From Bifidobacteriaceae bacterium (GTDB lineage Bacteria; Actinomycetota; Actinomycetes; Actinomycetales; WQXJ01), in assembly GCA_031266115.1 (NCBI GenBank), contig JAISBQ010000322.1:1-8732 (forward strand): 8,732 nucleotides of DNA. Reading direction: 5' to 3'. Positions within the stretch are counted from its first letter, which is position 1, and each line of letters begins with the position of its first letter. The notes beneath the pieces were generated by a model. It had not been told where the DNA came from. It ran no database searches and worked only from the letters and a program-made list of their open reading frames with translations. A program made the translations under genes and the position numbers. Shown piece by piece: positions 1 through 5,850 of the stretch.

Positions 1-257
1 ACGTACTTGCGCCGCCGCCCGGCGATCCGATACTGCACGGGTGGCAGCGGCGCGCCGACCACCACCTGACGGCCGGTCTCCTCGGCCACCTCCCGGCACG
101 CGGCCACCACCGGGTGCTCACCCGGTTCAAGCTTCCCCTTGGGCCAGGACCAGTCGTTGTAGTGCGGGCGGTGGACCAGGAGGACCTCAAGTCTGCCGCC
201 GCGTTCGCGCCACACCAGGCATCCGGCAGCGAGCTGGGTCCGCCCGCGGCGTCGCAT
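1..257 (-). CDS. Nudix hydrolase, MutT1-like (3' part cut by the window edge)
   Basis: About 85 N-terminal residues are visible, beginning MRRRGRTQLAAGCLVWRE. A near-canonical Nudix box (GX5EX7REUXEEXGU) runs from the G of PKGKLEPGEH to REVAEETG, carrying the E, RE and EE positions that bind catalytic Mg2+. The last position, usually hydrophobic, is Arg. The family hydrolyses nucleoside diphosphates linked to another group. The WSWPKGKLEPGE context and the place directly after ppk1 match the MutT1 branch of actinobacteria, which often carries a C-terminal histidine-phosphatase domain; that part lies beyond the window and cannot be checked. The ATG at 257 lies 17 bases after the ppk1 stop, with GGCGAGG just upstream. 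An in-frame GTG at 269 is an alternative start. The short gap suggests co-transcription with ppk1. The substrate (8-oxo-dGTP, diadenosine polyphosphate or other) is inferred only. Confidence 0.9.
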   Translation of the reverse strand, partial: MRRRGRTQLAAGCLVWRERGGRLEVLLVHRPHYNDWSWPKGKLEPGEHPVVAACREVAEETGRQVVVGAPLPPVQYRIAGRRRKY

Positions 258-274
258 CGCCTCGCCCACCCGCC

Positions 275-2434
275 TCAGCGCAGCCGGACGCCGCGGCGGC
301 GCTGGCGGGTCATGAACATCTCCTGAATGTCGCCGAGGGGTTGGCCGTCCGCGTCGAAGCGGTGCGCCTCCCACGTGCCGTCGGGGCCCAGGTGCCACGA
401 CGCGGTCGAATCGTCCATCGAGATGGCCATCATGTCCAACAGCTCGGTGATGTGACCGGGGTCTGTGGCGTTGACCAGGGCCTCTACCCGTCGGTCGAGG
501 TTGCGATGCATGAGGTCGGCCGACCCGATGAGCACGTCCGGCGCCCCGGCATTGGCGAAGGCGTAGAGGCGCGAGTGTTCCAGGAATCGGCCAAGAATGG
601 ACCGAACTCGGATGGTCTCGGACATTCCGGGCACGCCGGCGCGCAGGGCGCACATGCCGCGCACCACCATGTCGATCGGCACGCCCGCTTGCGAGGCACG
701 GTAGAGCGCGTCGATCACAGCCTCATCCACCACCGAATTGACCTTGATCTTGATCCACGCCTCAATACCGGCCCGATGGTTCGCGGCTTCGCGTTCGATT
801 CTCGCGATCAACCCGCTGCGCAACTGGGTGGGCGCCACCACGAGCCGGGTAAAGGACGACGATGGCGCCCACCCCGACAGCTGATTGAACAGACGAATAA
901 GGTCTTGCCCCACATCCGGATCGCAGGTCAACAGCCCGATATCCTCATACTGCCGCGCCGTCCTGGGATTGTAGTTTCCAGTGCCGACGTGGCAGTAGGT
1001 GCGCATTCCTTGGGCCTCTTGGCGGACCACCAGGAGCAGCTTGCAGTGTGTTTTCAATCCGACGATGCCGTACACGACATGAACGCCGGATTCCTCCAGT
1101 TTGCGGGCCCACGAGATATTCGCCTGTTCGTCAAAGCGGGCCTTGAGTTCCACCAGTGCTAGCACCTGCTTACCAGCTTGGGCGGCGTCGATCAGCGAAT
1201 CGATGATCGGTGAATCTCCACTGGTGCGATACAGGGTTTGTTTGATGGCGAGCACATGCGGATCGGCGGCCGCTTGCGCGAGGAACGTCTGGACGGAGGT
1301 CGAGAACGAATCATATGGGTGATGCAGAAGGACGTCTCGCGCGCGCATTGAGGAGAGAATGTCGGTGGCCTTGGCGGACTCGACCTCGGCGAGCTGGGGG
1401 TGAGTGGTGGGCACAAACGGCGGATACTGGAGTTCGTGGCGGTCCAGATCGGCGATCACGTCAAGTCCCCGGTAGTCAAGCGGCTCGGGCAGGAGATACA
1501 GCTCGCGCTCGGTGATCCGCAATTCCCTCAGCAGGCGTTTGCGCAGGTGAGAGGACATCGTATCGGCAACCTCAAGGCGGATGGGCGGCCCAAACCGTCG
1601 CCGCAAGAGTTCTCGCTCCATGGCCTTGAGGAGATTCTCGGCATCGTCCTCTTCGACTTCCATGTCCTCGTTGCGCGTGAGGCGGAACGTCGCATGCTCT
1701 TCAACGATCATCCCCGGAAAGAGATCCGCCAGATGCTGGGCTATCACGTCTTCGAGCGGCACAAACGAGGCCCCTCCGGCGTCCAGGGCGGTCGCGCCGG
1801 GCGCGCGCGGCTTTCCCTTCGCGTCCACACCGATGAACCGCGGCAACATCTCGTGGACCTTGACCCGTGCGAAGACGGATTTCGATGCACCGGGAGCCCG
1901 CACCACCACAGCCAGATTCAACGACAGGCCGGAAATGTAGGGGAAGGGATGTGCGGGATCGACGGCCAGTGGCGTTAGAACCGGAAACACCTGCTTGCGG
2001 AAATACTTGCTCAACCGCTCCTGTTCCGACTCTTCCAACTGCTCCCAGTGGACAATCGATATCCCGTGCGCGTTCAATTCCGGCTGAATATCGGTGGTAA
2101 AGCATTGGGCGGAACGGCGCATCAATTCGTGGGCACGGATCTCGATTCCCTCCAACACCTGTCGTGGCGTCATGCCCGAGGCGCTGGTCACGGCCAATCC
2201 GGCGTCGATGCGACGTTTGAGGCCAGCCACTCGAACCATGAAGAACTCATCCAGATTCGAGGAGAAGATGGAGCAGAAGCGGACCCTCTCCAGCAGCGGA
2301 AGGTTCCCATCCTCCGCCAGCTCGAGGACCCTCTCGTTGAACGCGAGCCAGCTAAGCTCGCGATCACCAAATCTGTCCCTGGGCAGCTCGGATTCCTTGG
2401 GCGCGACGAGGGCCGCGTCGGGCATGGTGGTCAT
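275..2434 (-). CDS. ppk1: Polyphosphate kinase PPK1
   Basis: This complete 719-residue enzyme reversibly polymerises the gamma-phosphate of ATP into inorganic polyphosphate through a phosphohistidine. The four family regions appear in order: N-terminal domain (about 20-125, with DRELSWLAFNERVLELA and SSNLDEFFMVRVAGLK), middle domain (about 130-320), and two phospholipase D-like C-terminal domains (about 330-500 and 505-690). The expected active-site residues of the E. coli enzyme are all found at a constant offset of 28 in the C-terminal half: His463 in LKTHCK (phosphorylated His), His620 in EHSRLYAF, Arg403 and Arg433 (Mg2+ and phosphate), Tyr496 and Arg592. Asn60 in SSNLDEF matches the adenine-contacting Asn. 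The length is normal for actinobacteria. ATG 2434 is chosen as the first Met; an in-frame ATG three codons on is equally possible, and neither has a clear ribosome binding site. It lies 58 bases after mshD and 17 before the Nudix gene, so probably in one operon. Confidence 0.97.
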   Translation of the reverse strand: MTTMPDAALVAPKESELPRDRFGDRELSWLAFNERVLELAEDGNLPLLERVRFCSIFSSNLDEFFMVRVAGLKRRIDAGLAVTSASGMTPRQVLEGIEIRAHELMRRSAQCFTTDIQPELNAHGISIVHWEQLEESEQERLSKYFRKQVFPVLTPLAVDPAHPFPYISGLSLNLAVVVRAPGASKSVFARVKVHEMLPRFIGVDAKGKPRAPGATALDAGGASFVPLEDVIAQHLADLFPGMIVEEHATFRLTRNEDMEVEEDDAENLLKAMERELLRRRFGPPIRLEVADTMSSHLRKRLLRELRITERELYLLPEPLDYRGLDVIADLDRHELQYPPFVPTTHPQLAEVESAKATDILSSMRARDVLLHHPYDSFSTSVQTFLAQAAADPHVLAIKQTLYRTSGDSPIIDSLIDAAQAGKQVLALVELKARFDEQANISWARKLEESGVHVVYGIVGLKTHCKLLLVVRQEAQGMRTYCHVGTGNYNPRTARQYEDIGLLTCDPDVGQDLIRLFNQLSGWAPSSSFTRLVVAPTQLRSGLIARIEREAANHRAGIEAWIKIKVNSVVDEAVIDALYRASQAGVPIDMVVRGMCALRAGVPGMSETIRVRSILGRFLEHSRLYAFANAGAPDVLIGSADLMHRNLDRRVEALVNATDPGHITELLDMMAISMDDSTASWHLGPDGTWEAHRFDADGQPLGDIQEMFMTRQRRRGVRLR

Positions 2435-2492
2435 GACGGTGCCGTTCTCACTGGTCGATTGCGTGCGGCCGAGGCCACGCCCCCATCATGCC
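2435..2492 (-). other. mshD-ppk1 intergenic spacer with imperfect inverted repeat
   Basis: This is a 58-base gap between the mshD stop and the ppk1 start. A 20-base near-palindrome at 2461-2480 has GCGTG and CACGC arms (5 base pairs, 10-base loop). It has no following T-run, so it is at best a weak attenuating or processing hairpin. I see no convincing -10 or -35 promoter pair and no strong ribosome binding site for ppk1. Read-through from mshD is the simplest reading. Confidence 0.3.
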
Positions 2493-3665
2493 CTATTTCG
2501 CCACACCGCATTGGGCGGCGTTAGGAATCTCATTGGCCGCCGCGACCTCGTACTGAGCGTCCGCCCCGATCTCCACCAGCCCGTGGCGACGATACAACCT
2601 CACTGCGGGCTCACTGGCCGCCTCGACGTAGAGCACCACGCGCCGCGCTCCCCGCTGAACCAGCCGCCGCAGCCCCGCCCTGAACAGCACGTGGCCAAGG
2701 CCCTGCCCCTGCGCCCGCGGGTGCACGCCGATCGCATAGATCTCCCCAACGTCCCCGCCCGGAGGATCGATCTTGACCCACACGTATCCCGCCGCCGATA
2801 CCGCCCCTCCCCCGCCGGCATCGTCCTCAGCGAGCACGAGGTCACCAGCCGCGTACCAGGGTTGATTGACCCTGCGCCCAAGATCGTCGGCGCTCAGGGC
2901 ACCCTGCTCGGGGTGCCCTGCGAAGGCCTCAGCGTTGAGCGCCACCCACAACGGGTCGTCCCGCCCCGGGACAAACTCCCGCACCCGCCACCGGGTTGCC
3001 TCCGCGGCCGGTCCGTCCGCCTTCGCTGCGGCGAGGTCCGCACCCATCATCAGGAGCCTGCGCACGCGCTTGGCGCCGACAGCGCGGGCGAACCCTTGGG
3101 CGCACGGCAGATCCCCATGGGCCCACGCCCGCACTCCCCCGAGTGCGCGGGTGGGGGCGGGGAGGACGATCCCGGTGTTGTCACCCAGCACGGGCACGCT
3201 GGCGGGCAGCCGGGTGCACTGAACGCCAGAGCCGGCGGCGGTCGCGGCGCCACCACCGACCAGGCCCCCACTCAGGTCGCCGTGCGTCATCGGCGCGGCC
3301 GATCCGGTTGAGTTCCCCGAATCCGCCCAGCTCTCGCGCCCGCCACGAGGATCGGCGCCGCCATCGCCTGACGCGGCGTCGAGTACGGTAGCCGCGAGCG
3401 ACCGGCCGATACCGCGGCGGCGCCACGCGGGCTCCACCATCCCCTCCACCCCGCCGAACGCAGGATCGGCAATCGCGTAGCCCACCACGCGGTCTTGGAC
3501 CCGCGCGATGACGTGCGTCCACTGGGAGTCGCCGGCCCCAAGCGCGAGGCGAGGTGCCTCCGAGATCGGGGCGACGCCATCGGCGGCGGCGGTCTCTTCG
3601 GCAACGCTCAGGATCTCTTCACGCACACGGCCTGCCACGGGCCCCCGAATCACCTCACAATCCAC
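2493..3665 (-). CDS. mshD: Mycothiol synthase MshD (tandem GNAT acetyltransferase)
   Basis: MshD acetylates Cys-GlcN-Ins with acetyl-CoA, the last step of mycothiol synthesis in the cytoplasm. The product is 390 residues from the GTG start. The N-terminal GNAT half carries VEPAWRRRGIGRSL (78-90) and later RAWAHGDLPCAQGFARAVGAKRV. The catalytic C-terminal half carries the family signature LNAEAFAGHPEQG (243-255), GYVWVKIDPP, the acetyl-CoA loop HPRAQGQGLGHVL (315-327) and AVRLYRRHGL. GTG 3665 is preferred because AGGAGGAGG lies 7 bases upstream; an in-frame ATG at 3689 would place this motif inside the gene and give 398 residues. The open frame continues further up to 4085, but that part overlaps the upstream gene and has no family similarity. 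Known MshD proteins are near 300-320 residues. The excess is a Gly/Ala/Ser-rich insertion at about 100-176. It sits 43 bases after the 209-residue gene and 58 before ppk1. Confidence 0.94.
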   Translation of the reverse strand: MDCEVIRGPVAGRVREEILSVAEETAAADGVAPISEAPRLALGAGDSQWTHVIARVQDRVVGYAIADPAFGGVEGMVEPAWRRRGIGRSLAATVLDAASGDGGADPRGGRESWADSGNSTGSAAPMTHGDLSGGLVGGGAATAAGSGVQCTRLPASVPVLGDNTGIVLPAPTRALGGVRAWAHGDLPCAQGFARAVGAKRVRRLLMMGADLAAAKADGPAAEATRWRVREFVPGRDDPLWVALNAEAFAGHPEQGALSADDLGRRVNQPWYAAGDLVLAEDDAGGGGAVSAAGYVWVKIDPPGGDVGEIYAIGVHPRAQGQGLGHVLFRAGLRRLVQRGARRVVLYVEAASEPAVRLYRRHGLVEIGADAQYEVAAANEIPNAAQCGVAK

Positions 3666-3672
3666 GGGGTCG

Positions 3673-3681
3673 CCTCCTCCT
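3673..3681 (-). promoter_or_regulatory. Strong ribosome binding site deciding the mshD start
   Basis: AGGAGGAGG on the minus strand is a near-perfect Shine-Dalgarno sequence, ending 7 bases before GTG 3665. It favours that GTG over the in-frame ATG at 3689, which lies upstream of the motif and has no comparable site. Confidence 0.75.
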
Positions 3682-3708
3682 CGCGACATGGCCAGCGCGG
3701 GGCACACG

Positions 3709-4338
3709 TCAGTCCAGGGTGCCGGCGCGCCATCGGCGGGCGGCGCGCTCAAGGTCTTCCGCCGTGGTGGTGAGGACGCCCGCGTGGCGGGTGGCCTCGG
3801 TCGCGGCGGCGGGCGAGTCCATGAGATCGGCGTCCAGGGCGGTTCCGATGGAGACGATCCGGCAAAATGCAGCGGCGCGATTGAGCGCGATGTCCAGGTC
3901 GCCGGTGAAGACACCGGAGAGCACCGCGTCGGCAAGGTCTCGCAGCTCAACGAGGCCCGGCGGCGCGGCGACCCCCGCCACCACCTCGTCGACTTCGGCG
4001 CGCGCGGTGCCCAGGCGGTAGCGGTCGGCGAGGCGTGAATCGTGGCGGGTCCACTCGCGGAGCAGGTAGAGGCGCCATAGCGCACCCGGCAACGTGTCCG
4101 CTGCGGATGCGCTCCACATGGCCGCGAGAATCTCGATACCCTCGGTCTCCACCAACCTCAAGAGCCGGTCCACGAGCGCCGGATCCGAGCTGGCCGTCGC
4201 CCTCGCGCGGGACACCAGCGCGTTCGCCGTATCGTGCGCGATCTCCGAGCGCAGCGCCGGGTCCATGTCTCCCGGAATCTCCTCCGCCACGCGCGGATCC
4301 AACATCGCCGGCCGCCGGAACTTGCGCCCCTCACCCAT
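3709..4338 (-). CDS. Conserved hypothetical protein upstream of mshD
   Basis: I do not recognise a named family with confidence. The 209-residue product looks soluble and mostly helical, with no signal peptide, membrane segment or Cys cluster. It opens MGEGRKFRRPAMLDPRVAEE. The most distinctive stretch is about residues 65-88, with TLPGALWRLYLLREW, followed by a variable middle and a helical C-terminus (DLADAVLSGVFTGDLDIALNRAA). The style resembles uncharacterised actinobacterial proteins that I recall being encoded near mshD, but this cannot be confirmed here. ATG 4338 is chosen because GGGAGGGG lies just upstream; an in-frame ATG at 4365 would add nine residues but has a poorer site. The stop lies 43 bases before the mshD start, so the two are probably co-transcribed. 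It lies 80 bases after the ATPase gene. Its codon use looks like that of its neighbours. Function unknown. Confidence 0.8.
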   Translation of the reverse strand: MGEGRKFRRPAMLDPRVAEEIPGDMDPALRSEIAHDTANALVSRARATASSDPALVDRLLRLVETEGIEILAAMWSASAADTLPGALWRLYLLREWTRHDSRLADRYRLGTARAEVDEVVAGVAAPPGLVELRDLADAVLSGVFTGDLDIALNRAAAFCRIVSIGTALDADLMDSPAAATEATRHAGVLTTTAEDLERAARRWRAGTLD

Positions 4339-4418
4339 GGGTTCCCCTCCCGTCAAGGCCTCCATGGTCCCACCTTCGCCGGAGCACGGTCGCCTCCCGC
4401 TCGGTCACTGTCGCGTCC
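4339..4418 (-). other. Gap between the ATPase and the 209-residue gene
   Basis: Eighty bases hold the ribosome binding site described above and nothing else I can support. There is no hairpin with a T-run after the ATPase stop and no recognisable -10 or -35 pair. A promoter for the mshD-ppk1 group may lie here by position, but the sequence does not show one. Confidence 0.3.
4344..4351 (-). promoter_or_regulatory. Ribosome binding site of the 209-residue gene
   Basis: GGGAGGGG on the minus strand contains a GGAGG core 7 bases before ATG 4338. It supports that start over the ATG at 4365, which would place this motif inside the coding region. Confidence 0.65.
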
Positions 4419-5687
4419 TCACTGGACTCCCGACTCCCAGAGGGAGGCGATGGGCAACGCCCGCTTCTTGGGACCGAAGGACAGTGACCTTTCGCCCATG
4501 TAGAGGACGATGCCGACAAGCAGGTCTTCGCCCAGCCGTGCAGCTAGGTGGTCAATGCCGCGGAAATCGTCGCCACGCATCGTTGCCGAGGCCTTGACGT
4601 CGATCGCGACGACCTGCCCTCGCCGATTCTCCAGGACGATGTCCACCTCGACGCCATCCTTGGTTCGGTAGTGAGACATTTCCGCTCGCGTGGTGGACCA
4701 CGAGAGCTGGCGCGCGATCTCCATCGCGACAAAGCCCTCCAACAGCCCGCCCAGCGCCCCGCCGCCGCGGTTGAGAGTCCTCGTGTCCTGATCCAGCAGG
4801 TTCGCGGCGATCCCCGAATCGACGACCGCGACCTTGGTGGTCGACACCGCCCGTGCGCTGGGCGACCGCGACCAGGCAGGAATGCGCTTGATGAGGAAGA
4901 CCTCCTCAAGCAGCGCTAGATAGCGGGTCACGGTGGACTGCGGGAGGCGCAGTAGCCCAGCGAGGGTGCCCGGCACCAGCAGCTGCCCGGAGCGGGCGGC
5001 CACCAACCGAATGAGGGAGCGCATCTCGTGACCGCGCTGGGTTTCGGACAGTTGGATGACATCCCGGTTGATCAGATCAGACATGTAGTTGTCGAGAAAG
5101 GCGGAACGGCGACGGCGAGTACGGGCTACAGCATCGGGAAAGCCACCTCGAACGTGCCGCTCAACGTACCCGGACCGGTGCTCGGTCGATTGGTGGCGCA
5201 TGTCGGGTCCCGCCTCGAAGACGGCATCGGAAAAGCGATCTGGCAGCGCGTCGATCTCTCCTTGTGACAACGGCCACAGCTCGATGGTCTCCATCCTCCC
5301 CGGCAGCGCGTCGGGCAACCTCTTGAGGCCGAGCACTCGCGCGGAACCGGTGAGCAAGAACCTGTCGGGTCTCGGATCCGAGTCCACGGTCTCCTTGATC
5401 GACAGCAGCAGGTCTGGGTCGCGCTGGATCTCATCGATGACGAGGAGATTGTTGGCGTGGACAAACGATGTGGGGTCGAATCGTGCCGCTTCCCTCGTGG
5501 CGGCCTCGTCCAAAGTCCGCCACTCGCCGCCTCGGTCGTTGCCTACCTGCACGACGAGGGTGCTCTTGCCACACTGCCGAGCCCCGTTGATCAGCACCAC
5601 TCGCGTGTCATTCAGGGCTTCGATGACGCCTGACCGAGCCCGCCGCGGCACCATGCGCCCAAAGGGAGAGGGTGGAACACTCGTCAT
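4419..5687 (-). CDS. AAA-type ATPase with C-terminal DUF4143 region
   Basis: This 422-residue protein has the two-part layout of the AAA_14/DUF4143 family. The ATPase part has Walker A GARQCGKST (35-43), Walker B LLVIDEIQ (81-88) and the sensor strand LLTGSAR (111-117). The C-terminal part has a predicted winged-helix stretch (about 230-272), the family segment GGLLEGFVAMEIARQL (313-328), and a PD-(D/E)XK-like core formed by GVEVDIV (345-351) and AIDVKAS (361-367). Both ATPase and nuclease-like residues are intact. Members are widespread and often strain-variable; their cellular role is poorly known and no partner gene is evident here. ATG 5687 gives the usual short N-terminus before the MVPRRARSG strand. 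ATG 5654 (residue 12) is a close alternative, and the frame also stays open to an ATG at 5798, which would place the 27-base repeats in coding sequence. It is separated from both neighbours and may be transcribed alone. Confidence 0.9.
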   Translation of the reverse strand: MTSVPPSPFGRMVPRRARSGVIEALNDTRVVLINGARQCGKSTLVVQVGNDRGGEWRTLDEAATREAARFDPTSFVHANNLLVIDEIQRDPDLLLSIKETVDSDPRPDRFLLTGSARVLGLKRLPDALPGRMETIELWPLSQGEIDALPDRFSDAVFEAGPDMRHQSTEHRSGYVERHVRGGFPDAVARTRRRRSAFLDNYMSDLINRDVIQLSETQRGHEMRSLIRLVAARSGQLLVPGTLAGLLRLPQSTVTRYLALLEEVFLIKRIPAWSRSPSARAVSTTKVAVVDSGIAANLLDQDTRTLNRGGGALGGLLEGFVAMEIARQLSWSTTRAEMSHYRTKDGVEVDIVLENRRGQVVAIDVKASATMRGDDFRGIDHLAARLGEDLLVGIVLYMGERSLSFGPKKRALPIASLWESGVQ

Positions 5688-5721
5688 CGCCCTATCCCGG
5701 CACAGATCCGCGCAAGCCTCG

Positions 5722-5748
5722 CCGCTGCTCGCGTGCGCGTCTGGTCGC
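5722..5748. repeat. 27-base direct repeat, copy 1
   Basis: This copy matches 5768-5794 base for base; on the plus strand it begins CCGCTGCTCGCGTGCGCGTC. It lies 35 to 61 bases upstream of the proposed ATPase start. It could be a repeated operator or the trace of a local duplication. Confidence 0.85.
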
Positions 5749-5767
5749 CACCCTTGTGCGCGTTCGA

Positions 5768-5794
5768 CCGCTGCTCGCGTGCGCGTCTGGTCGC
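5768..5794. repeat. 27-base direct repeat, copy 2
   Basis: This is the second perfect copy, offset 46 bases from the first with a 19-base spacer, in the same orientation. It is not homopolymer-driven and is too long to be chance in so short an interval. The offset is not a multiple of three, so the two copies fall in different reading frames, which argues against a coding repeat. Confidence 0.85.
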
Positions 5795-5824
5795 GCATAT
5801 CGTCAGGCGATCAGCTGGATCGAC

Positions 5825-5846
5825 AGACCGCCGCGCGGGGCGGACT
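5825..5846 (-). terminator. Possible GC-rich terminator hairpin after the surface protein gene
   Basis: CCGCC and GGCGG arms (5828-5832 and 5839-5843) flank a 6-base loop. Two more pairs (5825-5846 and 5826-5845) lie beyond an A-A mismatch. The hairpin begins a few bases after the TAG at 5851-5853. It lacks a T-run, as do many proposed actinobacterial hairpin terminators, so activity is uncertain. Confidence 0.35.
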
Positions 5847-5850
5847 CTTG

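Noticed and set aside
41..1162. Long plus-strand open frame (373 codons) opposite the Nudix gene and the 3' half of ppk1
   Set aside because: It is an antisense shadow of two confidently identified genes. Its composition is Arg/His/Pro-rich with no recognisable domain, as expected in high-GC DNA.
2461..2480. Intrinsic terminator between mshD and ppk1
   Set aside because: The stem is only five base pairs with a ten-base loop and no T-run, so it is recorded only as part of the spacer.
2094..3311. Plus-strand open frame (405 codons) opposite ppk1 and mshD
   Set aside because: It overlaps two real genes and shows no family motif.
3666..4085. N-terminal extension of the mshD frame up to 4085
   Set aside because: The extension overlaps most of the 209-residue gene in another frame, has no family similarity and skips the strong ribosome binding site at 3673-3681.
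5688..5798. N-terminal extension of the ATPase to ATG 5798
   Set aside because: The 37 extra residues are not family-like and would contain the 27-base repeats in two different frames. It remains possible, but ATG 5687 fits the family better.
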